Counted from the first letter of the stretch, positions 8,029 to 19,276 are shown. The stretch: 64,000 bases of DNA from Rufibacter sediminis (GCF_014269285.1 NZ_JACOAF010000041.1:62001-126000); one strand, 5' to 3'. Notes: generated from the letters alone by a model not told the origin. A program made the numbers and translations.

Positions 8029-9012
8029 CTAAGACAGCAAGTCAAACAACTCAGCGGCGGCGGCGAACGGCGATTTCTGACCCTGGGTCACTTGCCCCGA
8101 CACCGTTTCCCATTGGACTTTCACCGCTGGGTGTTGATAGAACCGTTCCTCCAGCTGCTGCCGGATGCTGTGCCGAAGCCAGTGCAGGTTCTGTTCTTGC
8201 CGCCGTTGCAGAAAATAGCCGTTCTGCTGCGTCAGGGTGACGTACTCGGTGACTGCATCCCAGATGGGCGCCAAGCCCGTCTTCTCATAGGCGGAGCAAA
8301 CCGTTACTTTGGGGCTCCACTTGGAGGCACCTAACGGGAAAAGGTGCAGCGCACCCTGGTACTCGGCCTGGGCGCTGGTGGCAGCGTGGAGATTGGCGCC
8401 GTCGGCTTTGGTGATGGCAATGGCATCGGCCATTTCCATGATGCCTTTCTTGATGCCCTGCAACTCGTCACCGGCCCCGGCCAGCATCAGCAGCAAAAAG
8501 AAGTCCACCATCTCGTGCACCGCCGTCTCTGACTGGCCTACGCCCACCGTCTCCACAAAGATCACGTCAAAGCCCGCGGCCTCACACAAGAGAATGCTCT
8601 CGCGGGTACTGCGGGCCACACCGCCCAGCGTTTTACCGGCCGGCGAGGGCCGGATGTAGGCCCCGGGGTTCGCCGACAGCGTTTCCATGCGGGTTTTATC
8701 ACCCAGAATGCTGCCGCCTGTGCGTTGGCTGGTGGGATCAATGGCCAGCACCGCCAGTTTCTTGCCGTGCTGCTCCAGCAGGTAATTGCCAAAAGCCTCA
8801 ATAAACGTACTCTTGCCCACGCCCGGCACCCCCGTAATGCCTATCCGGATGGACTTTCCCGCGTGGGGCAGCACCTGTTCCATGACCGCGTGAGCCAGGG
8901 CCTGGTCTGAAGGAAGGGTACTTTCCGCCAGCGTGATGGCGCGGCTCAGGAGTACCCGGTTCCCGGATAGAACTCCGGCGGCGTACTCGTCTGGGGTGAA
9001 TCGTTTCGGCAC
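8029..9012 (-). CDS. meaB: Methylmalonyl-CoA mutase-associated GTPase MeaB (ArgK)
   Basis: A G3E-family GTPase chaperone that loads and protects the adenosylcobalamin cofactor of methylmalonyl-CoA mutase. Seen: the Walker A loop GVPGVGKST, the switch region DPTSQRTGGSILGDKTRM, ETVGVGQSE, and ITKADG (NKxD-like). The start is a decision: an ATG at 9222 gives a 397-residue frame, but its first 70 residues translate two dispersed repeats (9181-9208 and 9013-9049). The GTG at 9012 opens PKRFTPDEYAAGVLSGNR, where family homology begins, giving 327 residues, the usual size. Its client mutase subunits lie at 14.6-19.0 kb on the same strand. Confidence 0.93.
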   Translation of the reverse strand: MPKRFTPDEYAAGVLSGNRVLLSRAITLAESTLPSDQALAHAVMEQVLPHAGKSIRIGITGVPGVGKSTFIEAFGNYLLEQHGKKLAVLAIDPTSQRTGGSILGDKTRMETLSANPGAYIRPSPAGKTLGGVARSTRESILLCEAAGFDVIFVETVGVGQSETAVHEMVDFFLLLMLAGAGDELQGIKKGIMEMADAIAITKADGANLHAATSAQAEYQGALHLFPLGASKWSPKVTVCSAYEKTGLAPIWDAVTEYVTLTQQNGYFLQRRQEQNLHWLRHSIRQQLEERFYQHPAVKVQWETVSGQVTQGQKSPFAAAAELFDLLS

Positions 9013-9049
9013 TCGTTTTGGGGCTGTTTTCTGAAAAGTACGCGAAAAA
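9013..9049. repeat. 38-bp near-palindrome family, copy 5 (touches the meaB start)
   Basis: CGTTTTGGGGCTGTTTTC against GAAAAGTACGCGAAAA. It directly abuts the GTG start of meaB, so it would be the 5' leader hairpin of that mRNA. The right arm is degenerate. Confidence 0.75.
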
Positions 9050-9180
9050 TAGGAAATCGTCCTGCCTTCGGGTGTGGTTTCTGGAAAGTAGGTGGTAAAC
9101 AGGTGCGGGTTGAAGGTCCTGGAGGTGTATTCGGGTGCGCCTAGAGCTGAGTGAAACTTCTGTGATGAGTACGCATATCG

Positions 9181-9336
9181 TCCCCCTTTGAAGGGGGTAG
9201 GGGGATGACCATGTAGTTTCAAAAGCCAATAGCTATTCTATCGCGCAAGGGCAACCACAAGGGATTGCCCCTACAAAACCCTTGCAATGCCTTTATCAGC
9301 ATGCGTCATCATCTCCCTACCCCCTTCAAAGGGGGA
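9181..9336. repeat. Inverted pair of the CCCCCTTTGAAGGGGG repeat
   Basis: Copy 9181-9208 (TCCCCCTTTGAAGGGGG, then TAGGGGGATGA) and its reverse complement at 9309-9336 are about 100 bp apart and nearly perfect inverts. Between them, 9249-9275 is a separate small hairpin (GGGCAA/TTGCCC followed by CTACA). Related copies are at 26351, 37011 and 37479. The whole 9013-9393 gap contains these repeats and no gene. Confidence 0.8.
9249..9275. repeat. Small dispersed hairpin ending in CTACA
   Basis: GGGCAA pairs with TTGCCC around a CACAAGGGA-type loop, followed by CTACA. It resembles the hairpins at 52502-52527 and 52575-52598, which share the TCTACA/CTACA end but have different stems. Confidence 0.6.
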
Positions 9337-9393
9337 CAATCAGGTATCGACATAAATGCGCGAATTACAATAGATGCGAAGAAGCCTTAAAGC

Positions 9394-10560
9394 TTAGTTA
9401 GAAGGCAGCACCGCAGTGGTGGAAGGCTGTACGTTCTGGAAGTAGAAGGCCGGAAAGTTGGGGAGGCCCAGGGCGCTTTTCTGGGTGCCCAGGTTGATGC
9501 CGCTGTCTTTGTAGTCGCAGGATTCGCCCAGGCCGTTGGGGTTCCGGATGACGCCCAGCCAGTTGCTGTTGTTGCGGGCCACGTAAATGCGGCCATCGGG
9601 GCCGAGTTGCAGGGCGCCAATCTTGCGGCTGACACTTTTGGCCACTTGTTTGCCCGAGTGGATGATGGCATCTGGGCTGCCGGCGGCCAGATCGAACTGG
9701 AAGATGCGGGCCTCGCCACCGGCAATTCCATTTTTGCCCCCGTACAGCTTGGTGCCATCGGGCGAGAATTCCACGCCGTAGGCTTCGTCAAACTTCCCCA
9801 GATCCACGGCGATGGCTAGTTTCCCGTTTTCGTTGTTGAAACTGAAGACCTCAATCTTGTTCACGGCGGCCCAGGTGGCCACGGCTAGTTTATCGCCGCT
9901 GGGCGAGGCTTTCATGTAGCCAATGGTGGCGCCGTTGTCGCCGGAGTGAATGCTGCCCAGATGGCTTTCCACGGGTTTGAAGGTGATGCCGTCGGCGCTG
10001 ACCAAATAGGCATAGAAGGCCGAGCTGTTCCAGCGGTGGGTGATGATCCAGTAGTCGCGGCCGTTGCGGTGTCTGATGGCGGTGAGTTTCTCGGTGACGG
10101 GCGCGAAGACGAGGTTGTTTCTGGAGACCACTTCGCCTAGGCCGCCGTTCCGGCTCAGGTCAATGAGATGGTACTGCAGCCCGTGGCTCTGGCCCTGGAA
10201 ATCGGTGGTGAAAAGATAGTACAGGTGCTGCGAGCCGGGTTTGGGCACAATCACCGCCGATTGGGTGGAGGATTCATGGCCCTTCAGGGAATCGCCGCCG
10301 GCCATGATCTGCTTGTTGCGGTTCCAGACCTGCATGCCGTTGGTGTAAAACAGGAGATTCCCCAGCGCATCAGAGAGCACGGCGCAGCCTTCCTCCGAGA
10401 ACATCTTGCCGTCTTTGAGCGGCTGCGGATTGGCCGGGTCCGCGAAGGACAAACCGGCATTGTTCCCGAAATACCAGGTAGTGACCTCCTTCTGGGCGAC
10501 CGCCGCCAAAGAAATAAACCAAAAAGGAAGCAGCAGGAAAAATCTGTGGGTGTTCTTCAT
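9394..10560 (-). CDS. Secreted beta-propeller protein
   Basis: A 388-residue exported protein. Seen: a signal peptide (FFLLLPFWFISLAAVAQ), the opening TWYFGNNAGLSF common to Bacteroidetes surface propellers, then several blades with GD/DG turns such as SPSGDKLAVA, EFSPDGTKLYG and QLGPDGRIYVA (WD40/YVTN-like). I see no type IX C-terminal sorting domain; similar N-terminal regions are often followed by one in gliding-associated proteins. I chose the ATG at 10560, directly before the signal peptide; a longer frame to 10596 adds 12 residues. The role is unknown; binding or surface attachment is a guess from the fold. Confidence 0.75.
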   Translation of the reverse strand: MKNTHRFFLLLPFWFISLAAVAQKEVTTWYFGNNAGLSFADPANPQPLKDGKMFSEEGCAVLSDALGNLLFYTNGMQVWNRNKQIMAGGDSLKGHESSTQSAVIVPKPGSQHLYYLFTTDFQGQSHGLQYHLIDLSRNGGLGEVVSRNNLVFAPVTEKLTAIRHRNGRDYWIITHRWNSSAFYAYLVSADGITFKPVESHLGSIHSGDNGATIGYMKASPSGDKLAVATWAAVNKIEVFSFNNENGKLAIAVDLGKFDEAYGVEFSPDGTKLYGGKNGIAGGEARIFQFDLAAGSPDAIIHSGKQVAKSVSRKIGALQLGPDGRIYVARNNSNWLGVIRNPNGLGESCDYKDSGINLGTQKSALGLPNFPAFYFQNVQPSTTAVLPSN

Positions 10561-10787
10561 TTTCAATACCTCATTCATGTTGCCTGTCAATTTCAAAGAT
10601 TAGGCCAGAAACCCGCCGGAGGTTTCCCCTTCCGCCTGCATGAAAACAAGCGCCGCGCTGCAGCGAAAGCAAAGCCCTAGAAGTAAACGGGTTACTCTCG
10701 GAGCTCCCTCTCCGGAACGACTTTCAGCTACCGTTCCACTGCTTGAATCGTAGCTATAACGCGAAAAACAGGCTATAATATTGTTCT

Positions 10788-10826
10788 CCGTTTTACGCCT
10801 CTTTTCCTGAAAACGGCCTCAAAACC
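10788..10826. repeat. 38-bp near-palindrome family, copy 6
   Basis: CCGTTTTACGCCTCTTTTCC faces TGAAAACGGCCTCAAAACC. It is paired with the terminator hairpin just beyond it. Confidence 0.75.
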
Positions 10827-10849
10827 CACTAGGCAGGTTCTTAAAACGA

Positions 10850-10880
10850 AAAAAGCGGCACCGGGTGGGTGCCGCTTTTT
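10850..10880 (-). terminator. Rho-independent terminator of the zinc protease gene
   Basis: AAAAAGCGGCACC and GGTGCCGCTTTTT are perfect arms with a 5-nt loop. On the minus strand a T-run follows. It lies 22 bp after the stop codon at 10903. Confidence 0.88.
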
Positions 10881-10902
10881 AGCGTTGGAAAGCCGGAGAA
10901 GG

Positions 10903-13470
10903 TTAGCTTCTCGGGTTCAGGGCTTCGTTGATCCGGTCAGAAAGATCCAGCAGGTGGTAGTTGCTCAGAGAATCTGACTGCCCTGCCGCCGAGGCCTTGA
11001 TCAGGTTGTTGATGTTGCGTAACTCCGCTTTGGCCACGGAAATAACATCGCTTTGCTGAATGTCCATGGTAGGGCGGGAGCTGCCTCTGCCCGCGGCAGC
11101 CTGCGCGGCCGCGCCGGTGGGGGCCGGGGCTGGTTTCACCAGGTCAATCAGTTGCTCCACGTAGATTTTCTGCAGGTTCCGGCGGTACACATCAATGGCT
11201 TGTTTGTTTTTTACCTCCTTAAAGATGGAATTGTTCATGTCATTGAAGAAATCGGTGACCTTGTAGGCTTTGGCGCCGTCCATGGCTTCGCCGGCGATCA
11301 GTTTAGTCAACGTGCTGTTGCTGATGAGGCGGTTGAGCACCGTCTGCTGGCTCCGGGACACCACAATCATGGGGTTGGTACCGATGTTGTTGAGCACGTT
11401 AGGAGCCAAAAGCCAGGTTGGAGTGGTGAACAACTGCTTGTCCAGGAACGTCATGGCCTCTTTCTGCGTGGCGGCTGGCGTACGCTCGTACACCGCACCT
11501 TCCTGCTCCACGGTTTTAGGGTTCTCATAGATACCGCCGATGTTCTTGGCTACGTGGCCCATGTAGCGGTTGTACTGGGTCGTCAACTGGCCGTACATAG
11601 TCTCCAGGTTTTCATAGCCTTCGTTATCGGCTTTGGTCCACTCCGGTAACTTGGCCAGGATGCGCTGCAGGTTTTTGATGCCGTACTCAGAGGCTTTCAT
11701 GGCGTTGTCGCTCAGGTCCTCGTTCTGGGAATGCGGATCATCGGGGTTGGTCTCCGTCCCGAACCAGTTGCGGCGGTTTTTCAGTTTCTCCACCGTCATC
11801 TTGTTCAGCATTGGAATCTCGGCCTGGGCGCTTTTGGCGTTGGGCAGCATGCGGTAACCCCACTCAATGGCCCACAGGTCATAATCGCCAATTCTGGGGT
11901 AAATGCCTTTGGGAGAGATGTTGTCCTCGGGCTGGGCCACGTAGTTGAAGCGGGCGTAGTCCATGATAGACGGCGTGTGGCCGTGCTCTTCCACCCATTT
12001 CTTGTTGCGCAGGTTCTCCACGGGCACCGTTGAGCTAGAGCCGTAGTTGTGGCGCAGACCCAGGGTGTGGCCTACCTCGTGCGAAGACACAAAGCGGATC
12101 AAGTCACCCATGAGTTCGTCAGAGAACTCCATTTTGCGGGCGCGCGGGTCAATGGCAGCCGTCTGGATGAAATACCAGTCATGCACCAGTTTCATTACGT
12201 TGTGGTACCAGTTGATGTGGCTTTCCATGATCTCGCCGCTGCGCGGATCCGCGATGCTGGGGCCGCTGGCATTCGGGATCTCGGAAGGCTTATACACGAT
12301 GGCCGAGTGACGGGCATCGTCCAGGCTCCAGTTGGGGTTTTCTTTGGCGGAAGGGGCTTCTTTCCCGATGATGGCGTTCTTGAAACCGGCTTTCTCAAAG
12401 GCTTTCTGCCAGTCGTTCACGCCCGCAATCAGGTACGGTACCCATTTCTTCGGCGTAGCCGGGTCAATGTAGAACACGATGGGCTCTTTGGGTTCCACCA
12501 ACTCGCCGCGCTTGTACTTGGCCAGGTCTTTGTCCTTGGGCTCCAGTCTCCAGCGTTTCACCATCTGGATTTCCTTGATCCCCTGGGGGTTGGCATCGAA
12601 GTCCGTATAGCCGACGGTGAAATAGCCTACGCGCGGGTCAAAGTAACGCGGCTGCATGGGCTTCTTAGGCAATACCACCATGGAGGTGTTCACTTCAATG
12701 GTGGAGGAACCGTTGAGGGTAGAGTTGGCTGCGCCCGCCGGAGCGGCTCCAAAGCCCGTGGTGGGTGGGGTGAGCACGTAGGTTTTCACGGTGGTCACCT
12801 CCACGTTCTGCGGGAAGCTGCGCACGTTCTGGATGTAGCTGCGATCTGGGATGAAGTTACCCAACCGGAAACGCGTTTTCCCGGCCGCCGAGCTGAACGA
12901 GAATATCTCGTTTTCGCCTTTGATGTAGTCGGTGATGTCAATCACGCTGCCTTTGTTGCCCGGGCTGTACGCGGCCACGTTGAAGGCGGCCACAATGGCC
13001 TGGATGTTGGAGCGCTGCACCGCCTGGTACATAGACTTGGTGCTGTCTGGGCTGTAGGTGGCGTAGGAGATCTTCCGCATGAAAATACGGTCGTCCGGTC
13101 CTTTCTCAAACATGATCACGGCGCTCCCGATCTGGTCACCGGCGTACCCCGAGGCGGAACGCACATCGGCCCCGGCTTTGGAAATACGGTTCACCACCAG
13201 AATCTCGCGGCCCAGCACCGAGTCTGCTAATTCAAAGAAGTACTTGTCTTCTACTTTGTGGGTCTTGAAAAAGCCCGCCTTGGATTGCGCTTTGTCGGTG
13301 ATGACCTGGTCGTAAGGCTTGGGTTTGGCTTTCTGGTTGGCTGTACCGGCCATACCGGCGGCTCCGGCTACCCGCTTGGTGGAATCAGCGGGCTGGGTGG
13401 GACGCGTTTGGGAGACGGCAACTCCGGCAAAGGAGGAAACCAGCCCCAACGTCAAGAGGAATTTCTTCAT
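10903..13470 (-). CDS. Large secreted zinc-dependent metalloprotease (DUF5117/DUF4953 type)
   Basis: An 855-residue exported zincin. Seen: a signal peptide (KKFLLTLGLVSSFAGVAVSQ), a basic Ala/Pro-rich linker, a long N-terminal beta-rich domain (about 60-400), and a metzincin zinc site HEVGHTLGLRHNYGSS at about 520 (HExxHxxGxxH). A helical C-terminal domain follows, with an Ala/Gly/Pro-rich low-complexity stretch near 820. The frame opens at 13626, but those 52 extra residues run through a palindromic repeat, so I start at 13470. The family is widespread in Bacteroidetes as zinc-dependent metalloproteases; substrates are unknown. It is a single gene with its own terminator. Confidence 0.9.
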   Translation of the reverse strand: MKKFLLTLGLVSSFAGVAVSQTRPTQPADSTKRVAGAAGMAGTANQKAKPKPYDQVITDKAQSKAGFFKTHKVEDKYFFELADSVLGREILVVNRISKAGADVRSASGYAGDQIGSAVIMFEKGPDDRIFMRKISYATYSPDSTKSMYQAVQRSNIQAIVAAFNVAAYSPGNKGSVIDITDYIKGENEIFSFSSAAGKTRFRLGNFIPDRSYIQNVRSFPQNVEVTTVKTYVLTPPTTGFGAAPAGAANSTLNGSSTIEVNTSMVVLPKKPMQPRYFDPRVGYFTVGYTDFDANPQGIKEIQMVKRWRLEPKDKDLAKYKRGELVEPKEPIVFYIDPATPKKWVPYLIAGVNDWQKAFEKAGFKNAIIGKEAPSAKENPNWSLDDARHSAIVYKPSEIPNASGPSIADPRSGEIMESHINWYHNVMKLVHDWYFIQTAAIDPRARKMEFSDELMGDLIRFVSSHEVGHTLGLRHNYGSSSTVPVENLRNKKWVEEHGHTPSIMDYARFNYVAQPEDNISPKGIYPRIGDYDLWAIEWGYRMLPNAKSAQAEIPMLNKMTVEKLKNRRNWFGTETNPDDPHSQNEDLSDNAMKASEYGIKNLQRILAKLPEWTKADNEGYENLETMYGQLTTQYNRYMGHVAKNIGGIYENPKTVEQEGAVYERTPAATQKEAMTFLDKQLFTTPTWLLAPNVLNNIGTNPMIVVSRSQQTVLNRLISNSTLTKLIAGEAMDGAKAYKVTDFFNDMNNSIFKEVKNKQAIDVYRRNLQKIYVEQLIDLVKPAPAPTGAAAQAAAGRGSSRPTMDIQQSDVISVAKAELRNINNLIKASAAGQSDSLSNYHLLDLSDRINEALNPRS

Positions 13471-13592
13471 GCTGCTGTAAAAGCTTGTTAGTTGTGTAAA
13501 GGGTTGCGTTGTGTAGGATGCACCCGCGTTAGACAAACAAGCCCTGGGAAGGTTTAATGAGGGGGGGAGAAAAGCAGAAAGTTTTGAGAAGT

Positions 13593-13631
13593 GGGTTTTG
13601 GGCCTGTTTTGCGAAAAGAGGTTCAAAAGGG
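13593..13631. repeat. 38-bp near-palindrome family, copy 7
   Basis: GGGTTTTGGGCCTGTTTTGC against GAAAAGAGGTTCAAAAGGG. It lies between mrr (stop 13658) and the zinc protease start. Confidence 0.75.
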
Positions 13632-13657
13632 CGTGTATAGGTTCACGCCTTTTTTGT

Positions 13658-14575
13658 TTACTCCTCCTCGAAAAAATCTAGATCAAGCTTCTTCACTTCA
13701 TACGATTTAGATACTGAAACTCCCAGATTATAGTCAATCATATATTGAGCTAATTGCTGCCCATCAATTAAAACTATCTTGGTTTCATTTCGAGGTGTAT
13801 AAGCAATGGCGTCTGTTGAAAATCTAGAAGTAGTAATGAAAACTCCTTTTTTAGCACCTTGACCTGCAAGAGCACCTACAAAGCTTTGTATGTCTGGTCT
13901 ACCTACCGGGTTGTTGTCCCAGCGCTTGGCTTGGATGTAAATGACATCTAATCCAAGAATGTCTTCTTTGATAATTCCGTCAATACCACCATCTCCAGAT
14001 TTACCAAGGGCTTTGCCAGCTTCTCTAAATGAACCACCGTAACCCATTTTAACTAAAAGTTGAACAACCAGTTTCTCAAAGAAGGCAGGAGTTAAAGCCT
14101 TAATCTTAGTTAAGATTTCCTCCACCAACTCTTGCCTAATTCCTTGGTAGGCGTTCTCAAGTATTTCTTCTGGAGTCGCAGTTGATTCAGTAATTGGTAA
14201 TTGTTGTGCTGAGCCGGAACCGTTTGAATTTGTAGCTAATTTAAAATCTATAAATTCAGGAAATTGATTTAAAAACTTTACATTGATTGAAGGCGGATTT
14301 TGAGCTAAAACTTTCCGGCCTCTTTCAGTGACGTTGAAGTAAGATTTCTTTGAAGATTCTAATAAACCTGCCTTTTTGAGATAAGTAGTTGCCCAACCTA
14401 CTCTGTTTGAAAAAGTAGGTTGGGTACCACTTGGTAAAAGCTCTGTTAAATCCTCTTGAGATAGGTTGAAATAGGTAGCAAGTGCCTCAACTGCTTCTCT
14501 TGTTTTATGTTCTTTGCCATCTGAAGCAAATTTCAGAAGAGGGAGCATGATTGTCTGGTAATCCGGAATAGCCAT
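13658..14575 (-). CDS. mrr: Mrr-type restriction endonuclease
   Basis: A 305-residue type IV restriction-like enzyme. Seen: an N-terminal winged-helix Mrr_N domain (about 1-95, with YFNVTERGRKVL), a Ser/Gly/Gln linker, and a PD-(D/E)xK nuclease domain Mrr_cat (about 150-290). Its active site reads GDGGIDGII, then DVIYIQAKRW (D...QxK), with FVGALAGQGAKKGVFITTS after it. Enzymes of this class cut methylated foreign DNA. The gene is clearly more AT-rich than both neighbours, suggesting recent acquisition. It begins 34 bp after the mutase large-subunit stop, on the same strand. No methylase or specificity gene is nearby. Confidence 0.92.
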   Translation of the reverse strand: MAIPDYQTIMLPLLKFASDGKEHKTREAVEALATYFNLSQEDLTELLPSGTQPTFSNRVGWATTYLKKAGLLESSKKSYFNVTERGRKVLAQNPPSINVKFLNQFPEFIDFKLATNSNGSGSAQQLPITESTATPEEILENAYQGIRQELVEEILTKIKALTPAFFEKLVVQLLVKMGYGGSFREAGKALGKSGDGGIDGIIKEDILGLDVIYIQAKRWDNNPVGRPDIQSFVGALAGQGAKKGVFITTSRFSTDAIAYTPRNETKIVLIDGQQLAQYMIDYNLGVSVSKSYEVKKLDLDFFEEE

Positions 14576-14609
14576 TGTTCTTCTTTAGAACTTCAAGATA
14601 GCTTTTATT

Positions 14610-16742
<2,133 letters not shown>

Positions 16743-16880
16743 ATTTTTAGACGTAAGACGTAAGACGTAAGACACAAGACATTTTCCTGCTCTACATCTG
16801 GTTTCTATTCCTTATTCTCCTCTAAGGAACATAGTACTTGATCTTGTGCTTACTATGTAAACCGGTCCTGCCCACTTTTT

Positions 16881-16910
16881 GTCATCCTGAAAGGACCTTG
16901 TGGGCGACCT
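16881..16910 (+). repeat. Dispersed 30-bp repeat GTCATyCTGAAAGGAyCTTG, copy 1
   Basis: GTCATCCTGAAAGGACCTTG followed by TGGGCGACCT. Copies with only a few changes are at 43547-43576 and 45307-45336. All three lie in intergenic gaps. Confidence 0.8.
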
Positions 16911-17070
16911 GTAACTCAGTTGGCTATTTACAAGAAGTCCAATTACGTGTTGATCCATTCTTTTCCGGATCAATGCCAACGTTTATTACACGTTGTTTTA
17001 TTGGTTCTGCCTATCTACATCGCCTACCAGACCCTTGCAGGAGGATCAGCGGGAGGGAGGCGGCTTCGTC

Positions 17071-17108
17071 CGTTTTGGGCCTGTTTCCCCAAAACAGGCT
17101 CAAAACCG
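17071..17108. repeat. 38-bp near-palindrome family, copy 9
   Basis: CGTTTTGGGCCTGTTTCCCC faces AAAACAGGCTCAAAACCG; a good copy, about 65 bp after the mutase small-subunit stop. Confidence 0.8.
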
Positions 17109-17171
17109 AAAAGAACTATTTACAATTCTAGACTCAGAACTCGCGACTCAGAACTAGCGCACTACGTGCGC

Positions 17172-19007
17172 TTATGCCCCCAGTCGTTCCTGGATGCGGG
17201 TGATGATTTCTTTGGTGTCACAGCCCTGGAAAAGGAACTCGTCGAAGCCGTGGGCGCGGAGCTCGTCTTTCAGGTGTAGGGGATCATCGGCTAAAATCAG
17301 CGCGGGGCCTTGTTTCTGCTGGGAGCGCATGCCCTTGGCGAAAGCCTCGGCAAAATCATGGAAAGCCTTTTCCGGAGCGGCCATGACAATCACCTGCACG
17401 TCCAGGTCCTTCACGCCCTGCAGCGCCGCCGAGACGTTGTCAAACTTCAGGACCTGCGTGGTGAAGCCGGAGCAGGTGAAAAACTCCCGGGCAAACGAGG
17501 CGTGGATGTTTTCCTGCAGGGCGTTGCCCATGTGCACCACCAGAGCGTGCGGCCGCCGTTTCTTCTTCCGGAAATGCAGCTCAGTGGCCAGGCGCATCAC
17601 TTCGTAGGAGTACGCCGCGCGGGTGTTGTCAAAGTGTTTGCTCTGAATCAGCTTCTCGGGATCATAGTCCTGCTGCTCGTTGGTGTTGGGGAACTTGTTG
17701 GTGCCCACCAGTACCTCTTTGCCGCTGGCGATGTCCTTGAACTTCTGGTTGGTGGTTTCCTTGATTAGGTCCTGGATGAAACCCGCGTTGGAGGCTGGAA
17801 TAAAGCCGCCCTGCGCCTCGATGTCCTGGAACAAAGCCCAGGCTTTCCCGGCGATCTCCTGGGTGAGGTACTCCAGGTAATAGGAGCCCGCCGCCGGGTC
17901 AATGGCCTGGTGCAGGTACGCTTCCTCGCGCAGGATGATGGGAATGTTACGGGCCAGGCGCTCACTGAACGCATTGCCCTCCCGGAAAGTACTGTCAAAC
18001 GGCTCCACTTCCACAGAGTCAACCCCGCCCAGAATGGCGCTCATCATCTGGGTGGTGTGGCGCAGTAGGTTGGTGTGCGGGTCCAGCGTGGTCTGGTGCC
18101 AACGGGAGGTGGAGGCATGGATGCGCAGGGCCCCGGCCGCCTTTTTGGGTGCCCCGAAGGCTTCCACAATCTTGGCCCACAGCAGCCGCACCGCCCGAAA
18201 CTTAGCGATCTCGAAAAAATAGTTGGTGCCCGCCGTCAGGTGAAACTGCATGTTCTGGAAGAGGCGTTCCACCGGCACAATCTGGCTGCTGAGGCCGTTG
18301 GTGTAGCACACCGCAATGGCCAGCGTAATGGCGATTTCCTGCACCAACGTAGCGCCTTTGTTGCTGAAATGCGCGCCGTTGATGGTGAGCGCGTAGAAGT
18401 TGGGGGCGTCCATGGTTTGCTCCAGCAGGTGCAGGGCGTGCTCCATGTCCAGTTGCCGGTAACTCTCTGAAGAGAGAATGGGCGCGCACTTCAGGAAACC
18501 CTGCAGCTGATCCACGCTGATTTGTTTCCGGTACAGACCGGTAAGCAGGTGGTGGAGAAAGTTGGCGGCTTCGGTGGAAACGGTGTAGGAAACCGGCGTC
18601 TTAGTTAAATCGATCTCCTGAATAAGGTAATCGGCGTCAAAATCATAGCCGTTCTCAATGATGAAATGGATACCGTCGGCCCCGCGGGAGAGGGCATCCA
18701 GGGCTTTGTCCACCGCCGCGCGGCCTTTGCCCTCCGCCTGAACGGGTTGCAGGTTCAGCCAGCTATTGGTGTCGGTTTTGGTGGAGCGCACGTACGGGAA
18801 CTGCCCCGGCAGCGTCTGGTAGGCGGCATGCTGCGGGAGGTGCTCGCGGGTATAAAAAGGGGCCACGTCAATGCCCTCGTAACTCTGCCAGTGCAGGTCA
18901 GCGGGATCGGTGCCTTTCAGGTCTTGTTTTATTTTGGCGGCCCATTGCTCGGCCGTTACCGGTCCGAACTGAGGGAATAAAGCCTCAGAGGAGGTCGTGT
19001 TCGTCAT
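17172..19007 (-). CDS. mutA: Methylmalonyl-CoA mutase, small subunit
   Basis: A 611-residue structural partner of the catalytic subunit. Seen: the homologous barrel (TAEQWAAKIKQDLKG, RIHASTSRWHQTTLDPHTN, IDPAAGSYYLE, EVLVGTNKFPN) and a shortened C-terminal B12-domain remnant that lacks the DxHxxG cobalamin ligand motif, as expected for MutA. I start at ATG 19007 (TNTTSSEALFPQFGPV); the open frame to 19157 adds 50 residues that partly translate the repeat at 19085-19121. It lies upstream of the catalytic subunit but 430 bp away, so the two may not share one simple promoter. Confidence 0.93.
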   Translation of the reverse strand: MTNTTSSEALFPQFGPVTAEQWAAKIKQDLKGTDPADLHWQSYEGIDVAPFYTREHLPQHAAYQTLPGQFPYVRSTKTDTNSWLNLQPVQAEGKGRAAVDKALDALSRGADGIHFIIENGYDFDADYLIQEIDLTKTPVSYTVSTEAANFLHHLLTGLYRKQISVDQLQGFLKCAPILSSESYRQLDMEHALHLLEQTMDAPNFYALTINGAHFSNKGATLVQEIAITLAIAVCYTNGLSSQIVPVERLFQNMQFHLTAGTNYFFEIAKFRAVRLLWAKIVEAFGAPKKAAGALRIHASTSRWHQTTLDPHTNLLRHTTQMMSAILGGVDSVEVEPFDSTFREGNAFSERLARNIPIILREEAYLHQAIDPAAGSYYLEYLTQEIAGKAWALFQDIEAQGGFIPASNAGFIQDLIKETTNQKFKDIASGKEVLVGTNKFPNTNEQQDYDPEKLIQSKHFDNTRAAYSYEVMRLATELHFRKKKRRPHALVVHMGNALQENIHASFAREFFTCSGFTTQVLKFDNVSAALQGVKDLDVQVIVMAAPEKAFHDFAEAFAKGMRSQQKQGPALILADDPLHLKDELRAHGFDEFLFQGCDTKEIITRIQERLGA

Positions 19008-19084
19008 AGAAAGAGCAGGCAAATGTGTGGTAAAGATAGCTTTTTGCCCGAACTGTTCTACGGCTGCCGGGGGATTCTGATGAG

Positions 19085-19121
19085 CGTTTCGGGGCTGTTT
19101 CCGGGAAAATAATCCCAAACT
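19085..19121. repeat. 38-bp near-palindrome family, copy 10
   Basis: CGTTTCGGGGCTGTTTCC against GGGAAAATAATCCCAAAC; 78 bp upstream of the mutA start. Confidence 0.75.
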
Positions 19122-19276
19122 GGAAGAATCCAGAGCGATGTGCGCCGAAGAAGCCATTCAAACAGTGGCTAAGCCGATCAAAGGTGCTTTTTATGCCGAT
19201 GTCGCCAAAAAAGGGGAGTAGCGGCGAGCCAAAGCTGCATTGGGGACGAGGGCACTGGCCGCCAGTTACCTTAAGG

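Larger units (their letters stand above)
10561..10902. other. Intergenic gap with repeat and terminator
   Basis: No gene is seen. It holds a near-palindrome copy at 10788-10826 and, 23 bp further on, a strong hairpin at 10850-10880 that should end the zinc protease transcript. Confidence 0.6.
16743..17171. other. Gap between mutase subunit genes with several short repeats
   Basis: No gene is seen. It contains a 7-bp tandem repeat (gacgtaa three times, then a variant, 16750-16781), a dispersed repeat GTCATCCTGAAAGGACC (16881-16910), a near-palindrome (17071-17108) and a second heptad-like repeat (gactcag/aactcgc/gactcag/aactagc, 17131-17160). The subunit genes are usually adjacent, so this spacer has probably grown by repeat insertion. 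Confidence 0.6.

Noticed and set aside
9013-9222. N-terminal extension of MeaB
   Set aside because: It translates two dispersed repeats and has no homology; the GTG at 9012 fits the family start.
12049-13230. Long plus-strand frame (393 codons) opposite the zinc protease
   Set aside because: It is a shadow of the GC-rich minus-strand gene; its composition (Val/His/Gly/Arg-rich, no domain) is typical of an antisense frame.
13471-13626. N-terminal extension of the zinc protease
   Set aside because: The extra residues come before a normal signal peptide and include a palindrome; export would fail.
16838-17131. Plus-strand frames between the mutase genes
   Set aside because: They cross three different dispersed repeats and have no protein-like features.
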